In this document: positions 53,739 to 63,400 of the stretch, piece by piece
How positions within the stretch are numbered: the stretch's first letter is position 1
Layout of the letters: each line of letters opens with the position of its first letter
Assembly (NCBI GenBank): GCA_027484055.1
Contig: JAIXQH010000044.1
Span: forward strand, 1 to 64,000
Origin: Verrucomicrobiaceae bacterium
Lineage (GTDB): Bacteria; Verrucomicrobiota; Verrucomicrobiia; Verrucomicrobiales; Akkermansiaceae
Direction: 5' to 3'
DNA length: 64,000 nt
The notes under the pieces: model-generated
Database searches by the model: none
What the model was told of the DNA's origin: nothing
The model's input: the letters and a program-made list of their open reading frames with translations, nothing else
Position numbers and translations under genes: made by a program

Positions 53739-55222
53739 TTCAGCAAGGCGTCCAGTTCTTTTCTGCCCATAGCGATCTCGTCTTCGAGTTTGGCGAGACG
53801 GGTGAGGATTTTTTCCGGTGAATCGTGCTCGACGGTTTCATGGACCACTTCCTTGTAGCGGTTGAGCGAGAGGTCGTAGCCGTTGGCGACGATCTCGGCC
53901 TTGGGGACGAGGAAGCTGGAATCAGTGCGGGCGCGGGATTTTTCTGCGTCGAGATTTTTCCAGCGCTGGAGGATATCCGGGAGATCGGACTTGTCGGGCT
54001 GCGGGGTGCGCTTGTCGTCGAGCGAGAAGCCGTCCTGTTTCATGTCGTAGAACCAGACCTGGTCGGTGCCGCCGGAGTTGGTCTTGGTAAAGAAGAGGAT
54101 GGCGGTGGAGACCCCGGCGTAGGGCTTGAAGACGCCGGAGGGCATGGAGATTACGGCATCGAGTTTCTGATCCTCGACGAGGAGCTTGCGGATCTGCTGG
54201 TGGGCATTGGACGAGCCGAAGAGCACGCCATCCGGCACGATGACGGCGGCGCGGCCACCAGTCTGGAGCATGCGCAGGAAGAGCGCCATGAAGAGCAGCT
54301 CGGTCTTCTTGGTCTTGACGATGCGCTGGAGGTCCTTGGCGGTGGATTCGTAATCGAGGCTGCCTGCGAAGGGCGGATTGGCAAGGATAAGGGAGTATTT
54401 TTCCGTGTCGTCCTCATCGTTTTCGGACAGCGAGTCCTTGTAGCGGATGTCCGGGTTTTCCACGCCGTGGAGGAGCATGTTCATGCTGCCGATGCGGAGC
54501 ATGGTGGAATCGAAGTCGTAGCCGTGGAAGGTGGCCTCATTGAAGCGGCGGCGGGCGGCGGCGTCCTTGTAGATGGTTTCGCTGTGATGGGTGTGGAGAT
54601 ACTCGGAGGAGGCGACGAGGAATCCGGCGGTGCCGCAGGCGGGATCGCAGATCTTGTCCTTGGGCGTGGGGGCGACCATGTCCACCATCAGGCCGATGAT
54701 GTGGCGCGGGCTGCGGAACTGACCGTTCTGCCCGGCGCTGGCGATCTTGCCGAGCATGTATTCATAGAGGTCGCCCTTGGTATCGCTGTCCGCCATGTCG
54801 ATGGCATCGAGCTGGTCCACGATGTTCGCGAGGACGCGGGGCGTGGGCATCATGAAGGTGGCGTCCTTCATGTGGTGGCTGTAGGTGCTGCCGCCCTCGC
54901 CACTGGCCGACTGGCCGAGGGTCTTCATGAACGGGAAAGCGTGATCCCGCACGGTGGTGAACATTTCCTCGGGAGAGCTTTCCTTGAAGCGCGACCAGCG
55001 GAGCTTGTCCTGTTTCGGCGTGAAGATGGGTTCCTCGATGGGCTTCTTGAGGCGGTTGGCCTTGTTTTCCTTGAGGGTGTGGATCTCGTCCAGGCGCTTG
55101 ATGAAAAGCAGGTAGGTGAGCTGCTCGATGATGGTGAGCGGATTGGAGATGCCGCCGGACCAGAGCGTGTCCCAGATGCGGTCGACTTTGGATTTAATTT
55201 CGCCAGTGATCATTGAAGGCAC
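53735..55222 (-). CDS. hsdM: Type I restriction enzyme, M (methyltransferase) subunit
   Basis: The 495-residue adenine-N6 methyltransferase subunit. An N-terminal HsdM_N helical domain (about 8-150) is followed by the SAM-binding core with KICDPACGTAGFLVASSEYL (motif I) and the catalytic LANPPFAGSLDYE (NPPF, motif IV). IVPDGVLFGSSNAHQQIRKL is also typical. The C-terminal helical tail LTRLAKLEDEIAMGRKELDA contacts HsdS and is the part duplicated next to hsdS. It is the first gene of the cassette; 86 bp separate its start from the right-hand 46-bp repeat, so its promoter lies inside the cassette. Confidence 0.95.
   Translation of the reverse strand: MPSMITGEIKSKVDRIWDTLWSGGISNPLTIIEQLTYLLFIKRLDEIHTLKENKANRLKKPIEEPIFTPKQDKLRWSRFKESSPEEMFTTVRDHAFPFMKTLGQSASGEGGSTYSHHMKDATFMMPTPRVLANIVDQLDAIDMADSDTKGDLYEYMLGKIASAGQNGQFRSPRHIIGLMVDMVAPTPKDKICDPACGTAGFLVASSEYLHTHHSETIYKDAAARRRFNEATFHGYDFDSTMLRIGSMNMLLHGVENPDIRYKDSLSENDEDDTEKYSLILANPPFAGSLDYESTAKDLQRIVKTKKTELLFMALFLRMLQTGGRAAVIVPDGVLFGSSNAHQQIRKLLVEDQKLDAVISMPSGVFKPYAGVSTAILFFTKTNSGGTDQVWFYDMKQDGFSLDDKRTPQPDKSDLPDILQRWKNLDAEKSRARTDSSFLVPKAEIVANGYDLSLNRYKEVVHETVEHDSPEKILTRLAKLEDEIAMGRKELDALLK
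53751..53813. repeat. Duplicated hsdM 3' end (copy within hsdM)
   Basis: This is the in-frame 3' end of hsdM; the partner copy is at 52460-52522. Both copies share TTTGGCGAGACGGGTGAGGA and end at an ATGA junction with the next gene. Confidence 0.85.
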
Positions 55223-55308
55223 GAGGATTTAGCTGGGTGTTGATACCGAGTCGAGATGGGATTTCGGATCTAGGTTCCCAAGTGGGGCAAAGCTGAGATG
55301 GGAATCCT

Positions 55309-55354
55309 AAGCCCCTTCCCGAAATCCTTGCCCATCGCCGCGGCCTCCATTACA
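55309..55354. repeat. 46-bp direct repeat, right copy
   Basis: Identical to 45407-45452 over all 46 bases. It lies 8 bp upstream of the ABC-F start (GTG at 55363), so it is part of that gene's leader and probably represents the original site between bamA and the ABC-F gene. Confidence 0.9.
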
Positions 55355-55362
55355 CCCCCTCC

Positions 55363-56973
55363 GTGCTCACGATTCATAAGCTTACTAAAACTCTCGGCGG
55401 CCGGACCCTCCTCCGCGAGGCGGAAATGTCCATCAACTGGGGCGAGCGCGTCGCTCTCGTCGGTCCCAACGGCGCTGGCAAGTCCACGCTCTTTCGCATG
55501 ATCCTCGACGAGGACTCTCCCGACGAAGGGAAAATCGAGCGCGACGAATACTCTATTACCGGCTACCTGCCCCAAGAAGCGGGCGAGCCGACGGATGAAA
55601 CGATCATCGAGATCGCCATGGGGATCACCCCGGAAATGATCGGTATCCTCCGCACCATGCGTGAGCACGAGGCCACTGGTGACCTCTCGCACCCCGACTT
55701 CGCTCACGCCCAAGATCAATTCACCGCGCTGAATGGCTATCAACTGGAACCGAAGGCGAAAAAAATTCTCCACGGCCTCGGCTTTAAGTCGGATGATTTC
55801 CACAAGCCGGCCAAGGAATACTCCGGTGGCTGGGTGATGCGCGCCCACCTCGCCCAACTCCTCACCATGGAGCCAGACCTGCTCATGCTCGACGAGCCGA
55901 CCAACCACCTTGACCTGCTGTCCCTGCTCTGGCTCCAGCGCTACCTGTTAAATTACTCGGGTGCCATCCTCATGATTTCCCACGACCGCGACTTCATGGA
56001 CTCCATCATTGAGACCGTCGTGGAAATCGATCCAGATGCCGCCAAGCTCAACTCCTACACCGGGAACTACAGCGCGTTTCTCACACAGCGCGACGCCCGT
56101 TTCGAGCAGCAGACCCAAGCCTACCGCAACCAGCAGAAGGAAATCGAGCACGTCCAAGAATTCATTGACCGCTTCCGCCAAGTCGGCTCCAAAGCGGCGC
56201 AAGTTCAGTCCCGCATCAAGACCTTGGAAAAACTCGTACGCATCGAGAAACCCCGCACCCCGCGCAAGCCGTTTAAATTCAATTTCCCCCAGCCTCCGCG
56301 CTCGAACCAAAAAGTCATCGACCTCCAAAAAGTCTGCCAAGCCTACGGCGAAAAGCGCATTTACAAAGACCTCGACCTCACCATCGAGCGCGGCGACCGC
56401 ATCGTGCTCGTCGGCCCGAACGGCGCGGGTAAATCCACGCTCATCAAAATTTTAGCAGGCCAATTAGAGATCGACGGCGGCAAGCGCGAGCTCGGCTACG
56501 CCACCAAGATTGGGTACTACAGCCAGCACCGCTCCGAGTCGCTGAACGAGAATAACACCGTGCTCGAAGAAGTGCTCGCCGCCTGCACCACCCTCCGCGA
56601 AGAAGAAGCCCGCTCCATCCTCGGCTCCTTCCTCTTCCGCCGCACCGATGTCGAGAAACGCTGCGGCGTGCTCTCTGGTGGGGAAAAGTCCCGGCTCAAC
56701 CTCGTCAAGTTCCTCGTCGATCCACCGAACCTCCTGCTCATGGACGAGCCGACGACGCACTTGGACATCTTCTCCATCGACTCCTTGGTCCAGGCGTTAA
56801 AAAGCTATGAAGGCACACTCGTCTTCATTTCCCACGACGTGCACTTCATCCGCACCCTTGCCGAGACCACCCTGCATGTGAACAACGGCACTGTCACCCG
56901 CTACACCGGCGGCTACGACTACTTCATCGAGAAAAGCGGCCTGAATGACGACCGCAGCGCCGTCACCTCCTGA
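55363..56973 (+). CDS. ABC-F family ATPase
   Basis: A 536-residue protein, beginning with GTG, made of two ABC ATPase domains and no membrane segments. The first has GPNGAGKSTLFRMIL, YSGGWVMRAHLAQLL and LLMLDEPTNHLDLLSLLWLQ; the second has GPNGAGKSTLIKILAG, LSGGEKSRLNLVKFL and LLLMDEPTTHLDIFSIDSLV. The linker (about 240-310) is the charged alpha-helical P-site tRNA-interaction motif of ABC-F translation factors. It resembles the YbiT/Uup branch. Likely role: ribosome rescue or tuning. The gene flanks the right end of the defence cassette and is presumably chromosomal core. Confidence 0.92.
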   Translation: MLTIHKLTKTLGGRTLLREAEMSINWGERVALVGPNGAGKSTLFRMILDEDSPDEGKIERDEYSITGYLPQEAGEPTDETIIEIAMGITPEMIGILRTMREHEATGDLSHPDFAHAQDQFTALNGYQLEPKAKKILHGLGFKSDDFHKPAKEYSGGWVMRAHLAQLLTMEPDLLMLDEPTNHLDLLSLLWLQRYLLNYSGAILMISHDRDFMDSIIETVVEIDPDAAKLNSYTGNYSAFLTQRDARFEQQTQAYRNQQKEIEHVQEFIDRFRQVGSKAAQVQSRIKTLEKLVRIEKPRTPRKPFKFNFPQPPRSNQKVIDLQKVCQAYGEKRIYKDLDLTIERGDRIVLVGPNGAGKSTLIKILAGQLEIDGGKRELGYATKIGYYSQHRSESLNENNTVLEEVLAACTTLREEEARSILGSFLFRRTDVEKRCGVLSGGEKSRLNLVKFLVDPPNLLLMDEPTTHLDIFSIDSLVQALKSYEGTLVFISHDVHFIRTLAETTLHVNNGTVTRYTGGYDYFIEKSGLNDDRSAVTS

Positions 56974-57471
56974 ACGACAGCGCCCACCGCTCTCATGCGG
57001 AATTCACCGTGAAGCAAAGTTTCCCTTGTACCGAAGTCACCATCGTCCTAGTTTGCCGACCCACTTCGAAAGGCGCATGGTTCAAATCCTCTTCAAGCAA
57101 CCCATGAAAGCCGTTTAGCTCTATGGAGATAAGCGGCTTTCTCCCTTCAAAGACTGAGTGTCTAAATGCAGTAAATTGCGCGTTTTCACGCGTTCTGTAA
57201 CAGGGACCGCTTCAGGGATTTCTGCGGCCAGCAAGATGATCACCCCATAAACAGGGCATTCCAGGAAGAATGAGAGTGGTTACGCACGTGGTCATAGGAG
57301 ATGGCACAGGAATCCATCACATGCCTGCCTCCAGCCACGAAATCAATAAGGTCGAGTGCTGTCCTTGCTAACAAACAGCTGCCTACGTTCCGAAGCAAAC
57401 GGTCTAATGTGTTTGTCCGGATCGTTACAATTTTCACCCTCGACGACTTTACTGAACTGCTGAAGCTGATT
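56974..57471. other. Intergenic region between convergent genes
   Basis: About 500 bases between the ABC-F stop and the end of the haemagglutinin-like gene on the other strand. The only structure I see is an inverted repeat at 57106-57141. Short open frames on both strands show no recognisable protein. A GGTTCAAATCC string near 57080 resembles a tRNA T loop but its stem does not pair. Confidence 0.5.
57106..57141 (+). terminator. Possible terminator hairpin after ABC-F gene
   Basis: GAAAGCCG and CGGCTTTC form perfect eight-base arms around a 20-base loop, 132 bp after the ABC-F stop. The following CTCCCTT is only a weak T-run, so termination is a guess. Confidence 0.35.
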
Positions 57472-60400
57472 CTATGGATTCTTCTCCTTCTCTTCTTCCT
57501 CGGTGTCGTCGGAGCTCCCACCGTAGCCGATGACTTCGACAGTGATGATTGAAAGGGAGGCGGTAACCTCGGCAGTTCCCGGTCCGGCGTTTGGTTTCTG
57601 AGAACCCTCCGTCGCGGCGGCCGTGGTTGCGGCGGCGCTGTTAGCGGCTGTGGTTAGACCCCCAATGTTCGCGCTGACAGAGACTGGCGAGAGCGTTCCG
57701 GCACTGACACCGCCGACGGAAATATTTCCGGCGTTGAGAACCTGGTTTGCGGCAATGTTTAGATTTCCGGAAACACGTATCCCGGCGTCTCCGGCATTGA
57801 CGGTGCCTTCGGGGGCGATGAGATCCACATTGCCGGGTTTGACTCCCTTGATGGTACTCAGCACTCCGATTCCGCCGCCAGTCGCCAGACCCGACAGATC
57901 GGTTTGGACGGAGGCGCTCTGGGGATCAATGCGGACACGGGTGGGCGAGGCTGTCAGCACGGTCTTGGAGGAGGATCCGGCGGCGATGTCACCTTTGCTG
58001 GACCAGATGATTTCGTTGCCACCGCGCAGGGTGAAAATCCGGCCGATGCCGATGTTGATGTCATTATTGGCGAAAATGCCGATGTTGCCGCCAGACGCCG
58101 TGACGATTCCCGGAGGTGCTAGCGTGCTTCCAGTGGTCGAATTGGCGAGCACAAGCCCTCCTCCTGGAGTGATGATACTGATGCCCCCCCCGTTGGAAGT
58201 GCGGATATCGCGAGAACGAGCGAGAATGTCGCCCTTTCGTTTTGACGCATCCTTGCCAAAGAGAAGCTCAATGGCTGCGGTGGCTGGCTCGTAAGCCGAC
58301 TTGTTGCCGGTTTTCGTGTAGGCCTGTCCTGCGTCACGGAGAATGAGGTAAAAAACCTCAATAGCGAGGCGCGCCTGCTCCTCTTTCGAGAGATCGGCGA
58401 ACACCGTGCCAGGAGCAATTTCCTTCAGATATTTGGCACCGGTTTGGGTATTTACGTAGGCATCGATAAACTCCGTGAGGTGGAGGCTGCTGTCGGCGAG
58501 GCCGAGCGCGAGACCCAGGCCGGCTCCCACGACCAGATTGGCTCCCTGATCTGGCAGATAGGGGTTGCGCGAATTACCGATGCTGGTGATGCCACTGCCT
58601 GTTCCATCGGCATTGTTGGAACCGATTCCTAAATCCAAGTTACGGCCAGCCAACACTTCCAAGGTGCCTGGTCCGCTGATCTGAATATCGCCGTCTAGGA
58701 ACTCGGTGGGTTCGGATGAAACGAGCTGGTTCCTCCCCGTGGTGGCAGCTTGGCGCAGCGAATTGGAAGTGGTGTAAGGCAGCAAGTCCCGACCAGCCGA
58801 GACGATGCTGGTGTCGGACCGGCGCGTATTCTGAATGTAGAAAGCGATGTCCGAAATATCGTCCCCCGCGATCACGCGTGCGAACTTGGAGGAAAAAAGC
58901 TGGAGGCCGGAAATGTCGCCATCAGCTGCATAAAGACGCAGGGGTTCCAGATCATCCACATGCAGAGGGCCGGAAGCGTGGAGTGTTTGTTTGGTCTGGA
59001 GGACGATGTTGGTCCCAAGAGTGCCTCCGGATTCAGCAAACAGAAGGTTGATCGGATCGAGGAAACCGGTCGGTCCCGTGTCTTCAGCGCTTGTTCCGGT
59101 GCCTGCGATCACGGATTGGAAGCCAAAGGGATTGACCGTTCCCGGAACGCGAGCTGGATCGGCGTCAGACAGGTTGATTCTGGAAGTCCCCCAAGTGGTT
59201 ACAGTCGATCCGTTGAGATTGAGGATCCCGTTCGGTTGGAGTGCGTTCAGCGAACCTCGCGCGTAGAGCCCGAGATTTCCCTTTGATGCAGGTGAAAGGA
59301 GAAGATCTCCCACGAGATTGATATCGCCGCTGAAGGACGTGGCCCCGATACTTCCGGGTTGCAGGGCAAACAGCGTGGAGAACTGATTCACGTCGGTTTC
59401 GTTAAGGCGAAGCCATGGCTTGTTTGCCGAGGCTGATCTCGTCGTGAGAACCAACTTGCTGTCAAACCAGAGTTGCAGGATCGGTCGATCGACGAGCCCC
59501 TCCGCCGCAGCGCTTTCACGGAAGGTAATGTCTCCTCCCAGCGAACTCGCGTTCAGATAGCTGTTTTCATCGAAGGTGGAAAAATAGCTCTTGTTGTTAT
59601 AGCCGTTCAGTTGGCCTCCGGGCAGGAGAAACGGGTTAGCAACCGGGCCTAGGAGGATGTCTCCATTTGCCGAGATGTCGAAGGCACCCTTGCCGAGAAA
59701 CAAAGTAGTTGGAAGCTGGGTGTAACTTGAGGTGAATGTCTGCGTGCGATTGAGAACGGAGCGTGTGGCATTGGTGAGGATGCTTCCACCGGCCCTAAGT
59801 TCACCCTTTCCTCGTTCGATATAGTAAACGCCGGCGTCGATGTTATTTCCGGCAGTGACGGATAGACTACCACCGCCTAGCTCTAGTAATTTGGAGGCGT
59901 CTGGCGAGGCATTGGTGGTTTGCGTGGCATCCGTATAGCCCGGCATGCGCGCGTTGGTCGGGATTACAGCATCCACATTGCTGATGTTGTTACCCGCGCT
60001 CAGGTTCACATCTCCACCGCCCAATGCTCCGACGCCTTGGAAAAAGTTGCTGAAGTCCACCCACCAAGTCGTGGAAGCCGAACTTTCGGTGAAGTCTTGG
60101 CCGAACCTGCCGGTCGCGGCATTCAGGTAACCACGCCGGTATAGCCAGTTCGTGGGCATCTGCAGTTGGGAATCTGCGACCAATACGCCGTTTGACAGGG
60201 TGAATCTGCCGATGTTTTCGGCAGCGTGGATGTTCACGTTTCCGCCCGCCATGCTGTATTGAACACTGTAGCTTTGTTGCGAGACACCCAGGGTTGTCGA
60301 ATCCACGTTGATGATACTTGGGAGCTTGAACAGCCCTCCTAGGGTGAAATCGGTCAAACGCGTCCCAGCAGTATAGATGGTGGCAAACTGGTTGAGCAGC

Positions 60401-63400
60401 TGCACATCGCGACCGGCGTTGATGTCGATGTCGCCGCTGCCCGTGCGAATCACTTGAAAACGGTTCGCGATCGCTGAAGCAGTGGTGGCTGAGGTTCCGG
60501 TGGCGGTTGATAGATTGGTGGCGTTTTTTCCTAGTTTCAGAGAACCTTTGTCGGCTACCAGCCTAGCTAAAGAGAGAACCGAGCCAAATCCAGCTGCACT
60601 TAGGTCCGCTCCAGCGGACAGACGGTAGGACCAAGTTTGTTCGTTGACGGGAAGAAGGTTGTTTTGTGCCGCAAGTCGTGCGGTCCAGAGCCAAGACGTG
60701 TTGGTGTTGGCGAGAGTCGGGTTGAATCCGTCGCTTAGAGCGTTGAAAAAAACCAGATCCCCGGCGGCCCGCAGGGTTAGAACCCCGGGAGCGCTTTTCG
60801 CACCGAAACGGAAAGTGGATAGATTCCAATCACTGGTGGTCGTGCTGGTTGACGTTCCCAAAGTCAGGTCACCAGTCCGGTTGATGATCTCAGCACCGGG
60901 AGCGAGGACCAGAACACTGGCAAGGCCGCTATTTTTGGACAACAGGCGGTTCGTGATGGCGGTGTAGTTGGCAGTGGTGGAAGCCGCCGCTCCGATAAAC
61001 GCATTGCCTTCGTTGCGGATGGTCGTCTGGATGGTGCTGCTAATGGTCCCACCGGAAGAGGTGAGATCGTAGAGCCTGTAGCCCTCCACAAGGATGCTGG
61101 AGGCGTCGATGATGGTGCCGTCGAACGCCTTGACGAGCAGGTCGTTGTTAGCCGTGTTCCTTGGAGCGCGAATGTGAAGTTTCCCACTGTATTTTCCGAG
61201 GTAGGCGCTGCTTCCCTCGGTAACGGCGGAACCGGTCACCTTTGAAGCCACAGACAAATCCATGACCGAACCTGTTTGAATGTCCACCGAACCCGTGCCT
61301 GTCACACCGTTGAGCTGGGTGCCAGACTCCAGAGTGATGGATCCGCCCTTACCCGCACTGCTAAAGTCCTGTCCTGCCACGGTGAGACGTGAACTATTGT
61401 TCAAAGTCAGATCACCGCGCGCGGCGAGATGAATTTCACCGCCTGTTTTCCCAGAGGCATCGACGGTTCCTGTGACGAGGATATTCCCCCGATCCGCGGT
61501 CAGTTCGAAATCGCGAGCGGTAGCAGTTCCATCGAGTAACACGTCTCCGGTGCGAATCCGAATTTTCTGAACGTCAGTCAGTTTCGATGCGGCGAGACTC
61601 GAGTTGAGCGCCGAGAGTGAGGCAAGGGAAAGCACATCGAGTGAGAAGCTGCCGTTCTTTCCGCCCACGCCTCCAGATCCCAGGATGGTTCCAGCCGAGC
61701 TGAAAGTCCCCGCAGGCGTTGAAATGGAAAGGCTTCCTCCATCGCCTCCGCCTGCTGGAGTAGAAAGGTCGAGCTTGGACCCAGAGGCGAGAATCACATT
61801 TCCAGCATCTGCGGACAGGCTGATGTTCCCGGCGCTGGTGATTTTTTTCACATCGTGGAAGCGTTGTTCGGTGCCTGAGACATCGAGCATTCCCTTAATT
61901 TCCAAATTGCCGGAGACCGCCCGCAATTTAAGAGAGCCGCTCGGTAGCGAAACGGAATTGTCCACATTCACGCTGCTGCCGGTGATGGAGAGGCTCGAAC
62001 CGAGACCGGAGGAGAGAAGAGGCACGCCATTGTTGACTAGGCCTTCCAAAGCAACTGAACCCGTCGCTGTTAGCGTGCGCTTGGCACCCGCGGCACCGGC
62101 GAATACCGGTGTCCTGACATCGAGATTTCCCTGGATTGAAAGTCCGCCGGTCCCCTCCCCAATGATTCCCCGGGAAGATTCCAACAGAACGGAGGAATAC
62201 CCGTTGATCGCGAGTTGATTCGCGCCGAGTCCGATGCTTTCGGCAACGATTTCCAGCCTTCCTGCCGTGGCTCCGTTAGCCAGAAGGGATGCGCTGGAGG
62301 CAGAGTTTTCCAAGAGGATGTTCTTAGCTGCAATCCGGGCGATACCGCCGGAGTTGTTCATTCCCCGGATTTGCCCTGAGCTGAGACTGAGGTTGGCGAG
62401 ACCCGTTGTGGAGCCGAAGGTGCCGGAGCCGTATAAATCGATCGAACCGTAGCTCAGGAGCTTCAGTGAGGAGGCGGTCTGAAGTTTCGCCAGCAAGGCG
62501 TTGGAAACCACAAGTCCCGCGGCCGTCACCATGCCGGGGTTGTCTAGGAGGAGCGCGATGTTTCCGGCATTGAATTGATAGGAACTGGCATCGATGGAGG
62601 AATCTGCGGCAAGAGAGATCCCGGACGAGGAATCGAGGATGATGCTACCACCCTTCAACTTCGCATTGGCACCGATCGACAGCAGAGGCGATGTTGCTTG
62701 GCTGATTTCGGACCGCAGGATGCTGGCGTTGTTGTCCGCTGAAATACGAACGAGCGTCCCATTTCCAGAAAGCAGCAGGTCATCCGAGTCTGACAGCTTG
62801 CCGCTGGAAGAGAGTGAGGCTCCGTCCTCCAGCCTGATTCCGTCCTTTGCGACTAGGATCAGATCCTGTGCGGACAACGTGCTGCCAGCGTTGTCCACCG
62901 TTATAGTGCCTGAGCCAACCTGGATGGAAATGCCTGCGGAGCTTGTATTACGGCGCCCGCCAATCAGCAGGCTTTCCGCACCGAATGAATTGAGGGTATT
63001 GGAATCCAGATAAATGCTTCCCGGCGTGCCTGAAAGATTTCCCGCAGTAATGACCGTGTTGAGTGGTGTGCTGATGTCGATCGCCGCGCCACGCCCACCG
63101 GAAATCGATGCTGACGAAACCTGTCCGGAAAGGGAAAGGCCAAGCGTCGATTGGAAAACGAGTCGACCCGAGTCGATCGGTAGCCGGGGTACTGTCGCAC
63201 CTGCGTTCTGCGCGGCAGACTTCAGGAAAGTGTTGGCCAGAAAATCCTGATATTCCGCTCGCGCGCGGACGACCTTGGCGGAGGCGACTTCGAACCGAGT
63301 ACTGATGGTGGGAACGGCTCGGTTAGCATCCAAGCTGTTGTATCGGTAGCCGGACACAAGGCTGGAGGCATCTGGCATTTCCACTGTGCCCGAACCGGAC

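Noticed and set aside
53825..55216. A 463-codon plus-strand frame opposite hsdM
   Set aside because: It is the antisense shadow of a strongly conserved methyltransferase gene; its product is low-complexity in V, G, E and D.
55270..55908. A 212-codon minus-strand frame over the start of the ABC-F gene
   Set aside because: It is antisense to the Walker A region of a clear ABC-F gene and would span the right 46-bp repeat.
57075..57105. tRNA 3' fragment (GGTTCAAATCC string)
   Set aside because: The flanking bases do not form a T stem and no acceptor stem is found, so it is probably chance.
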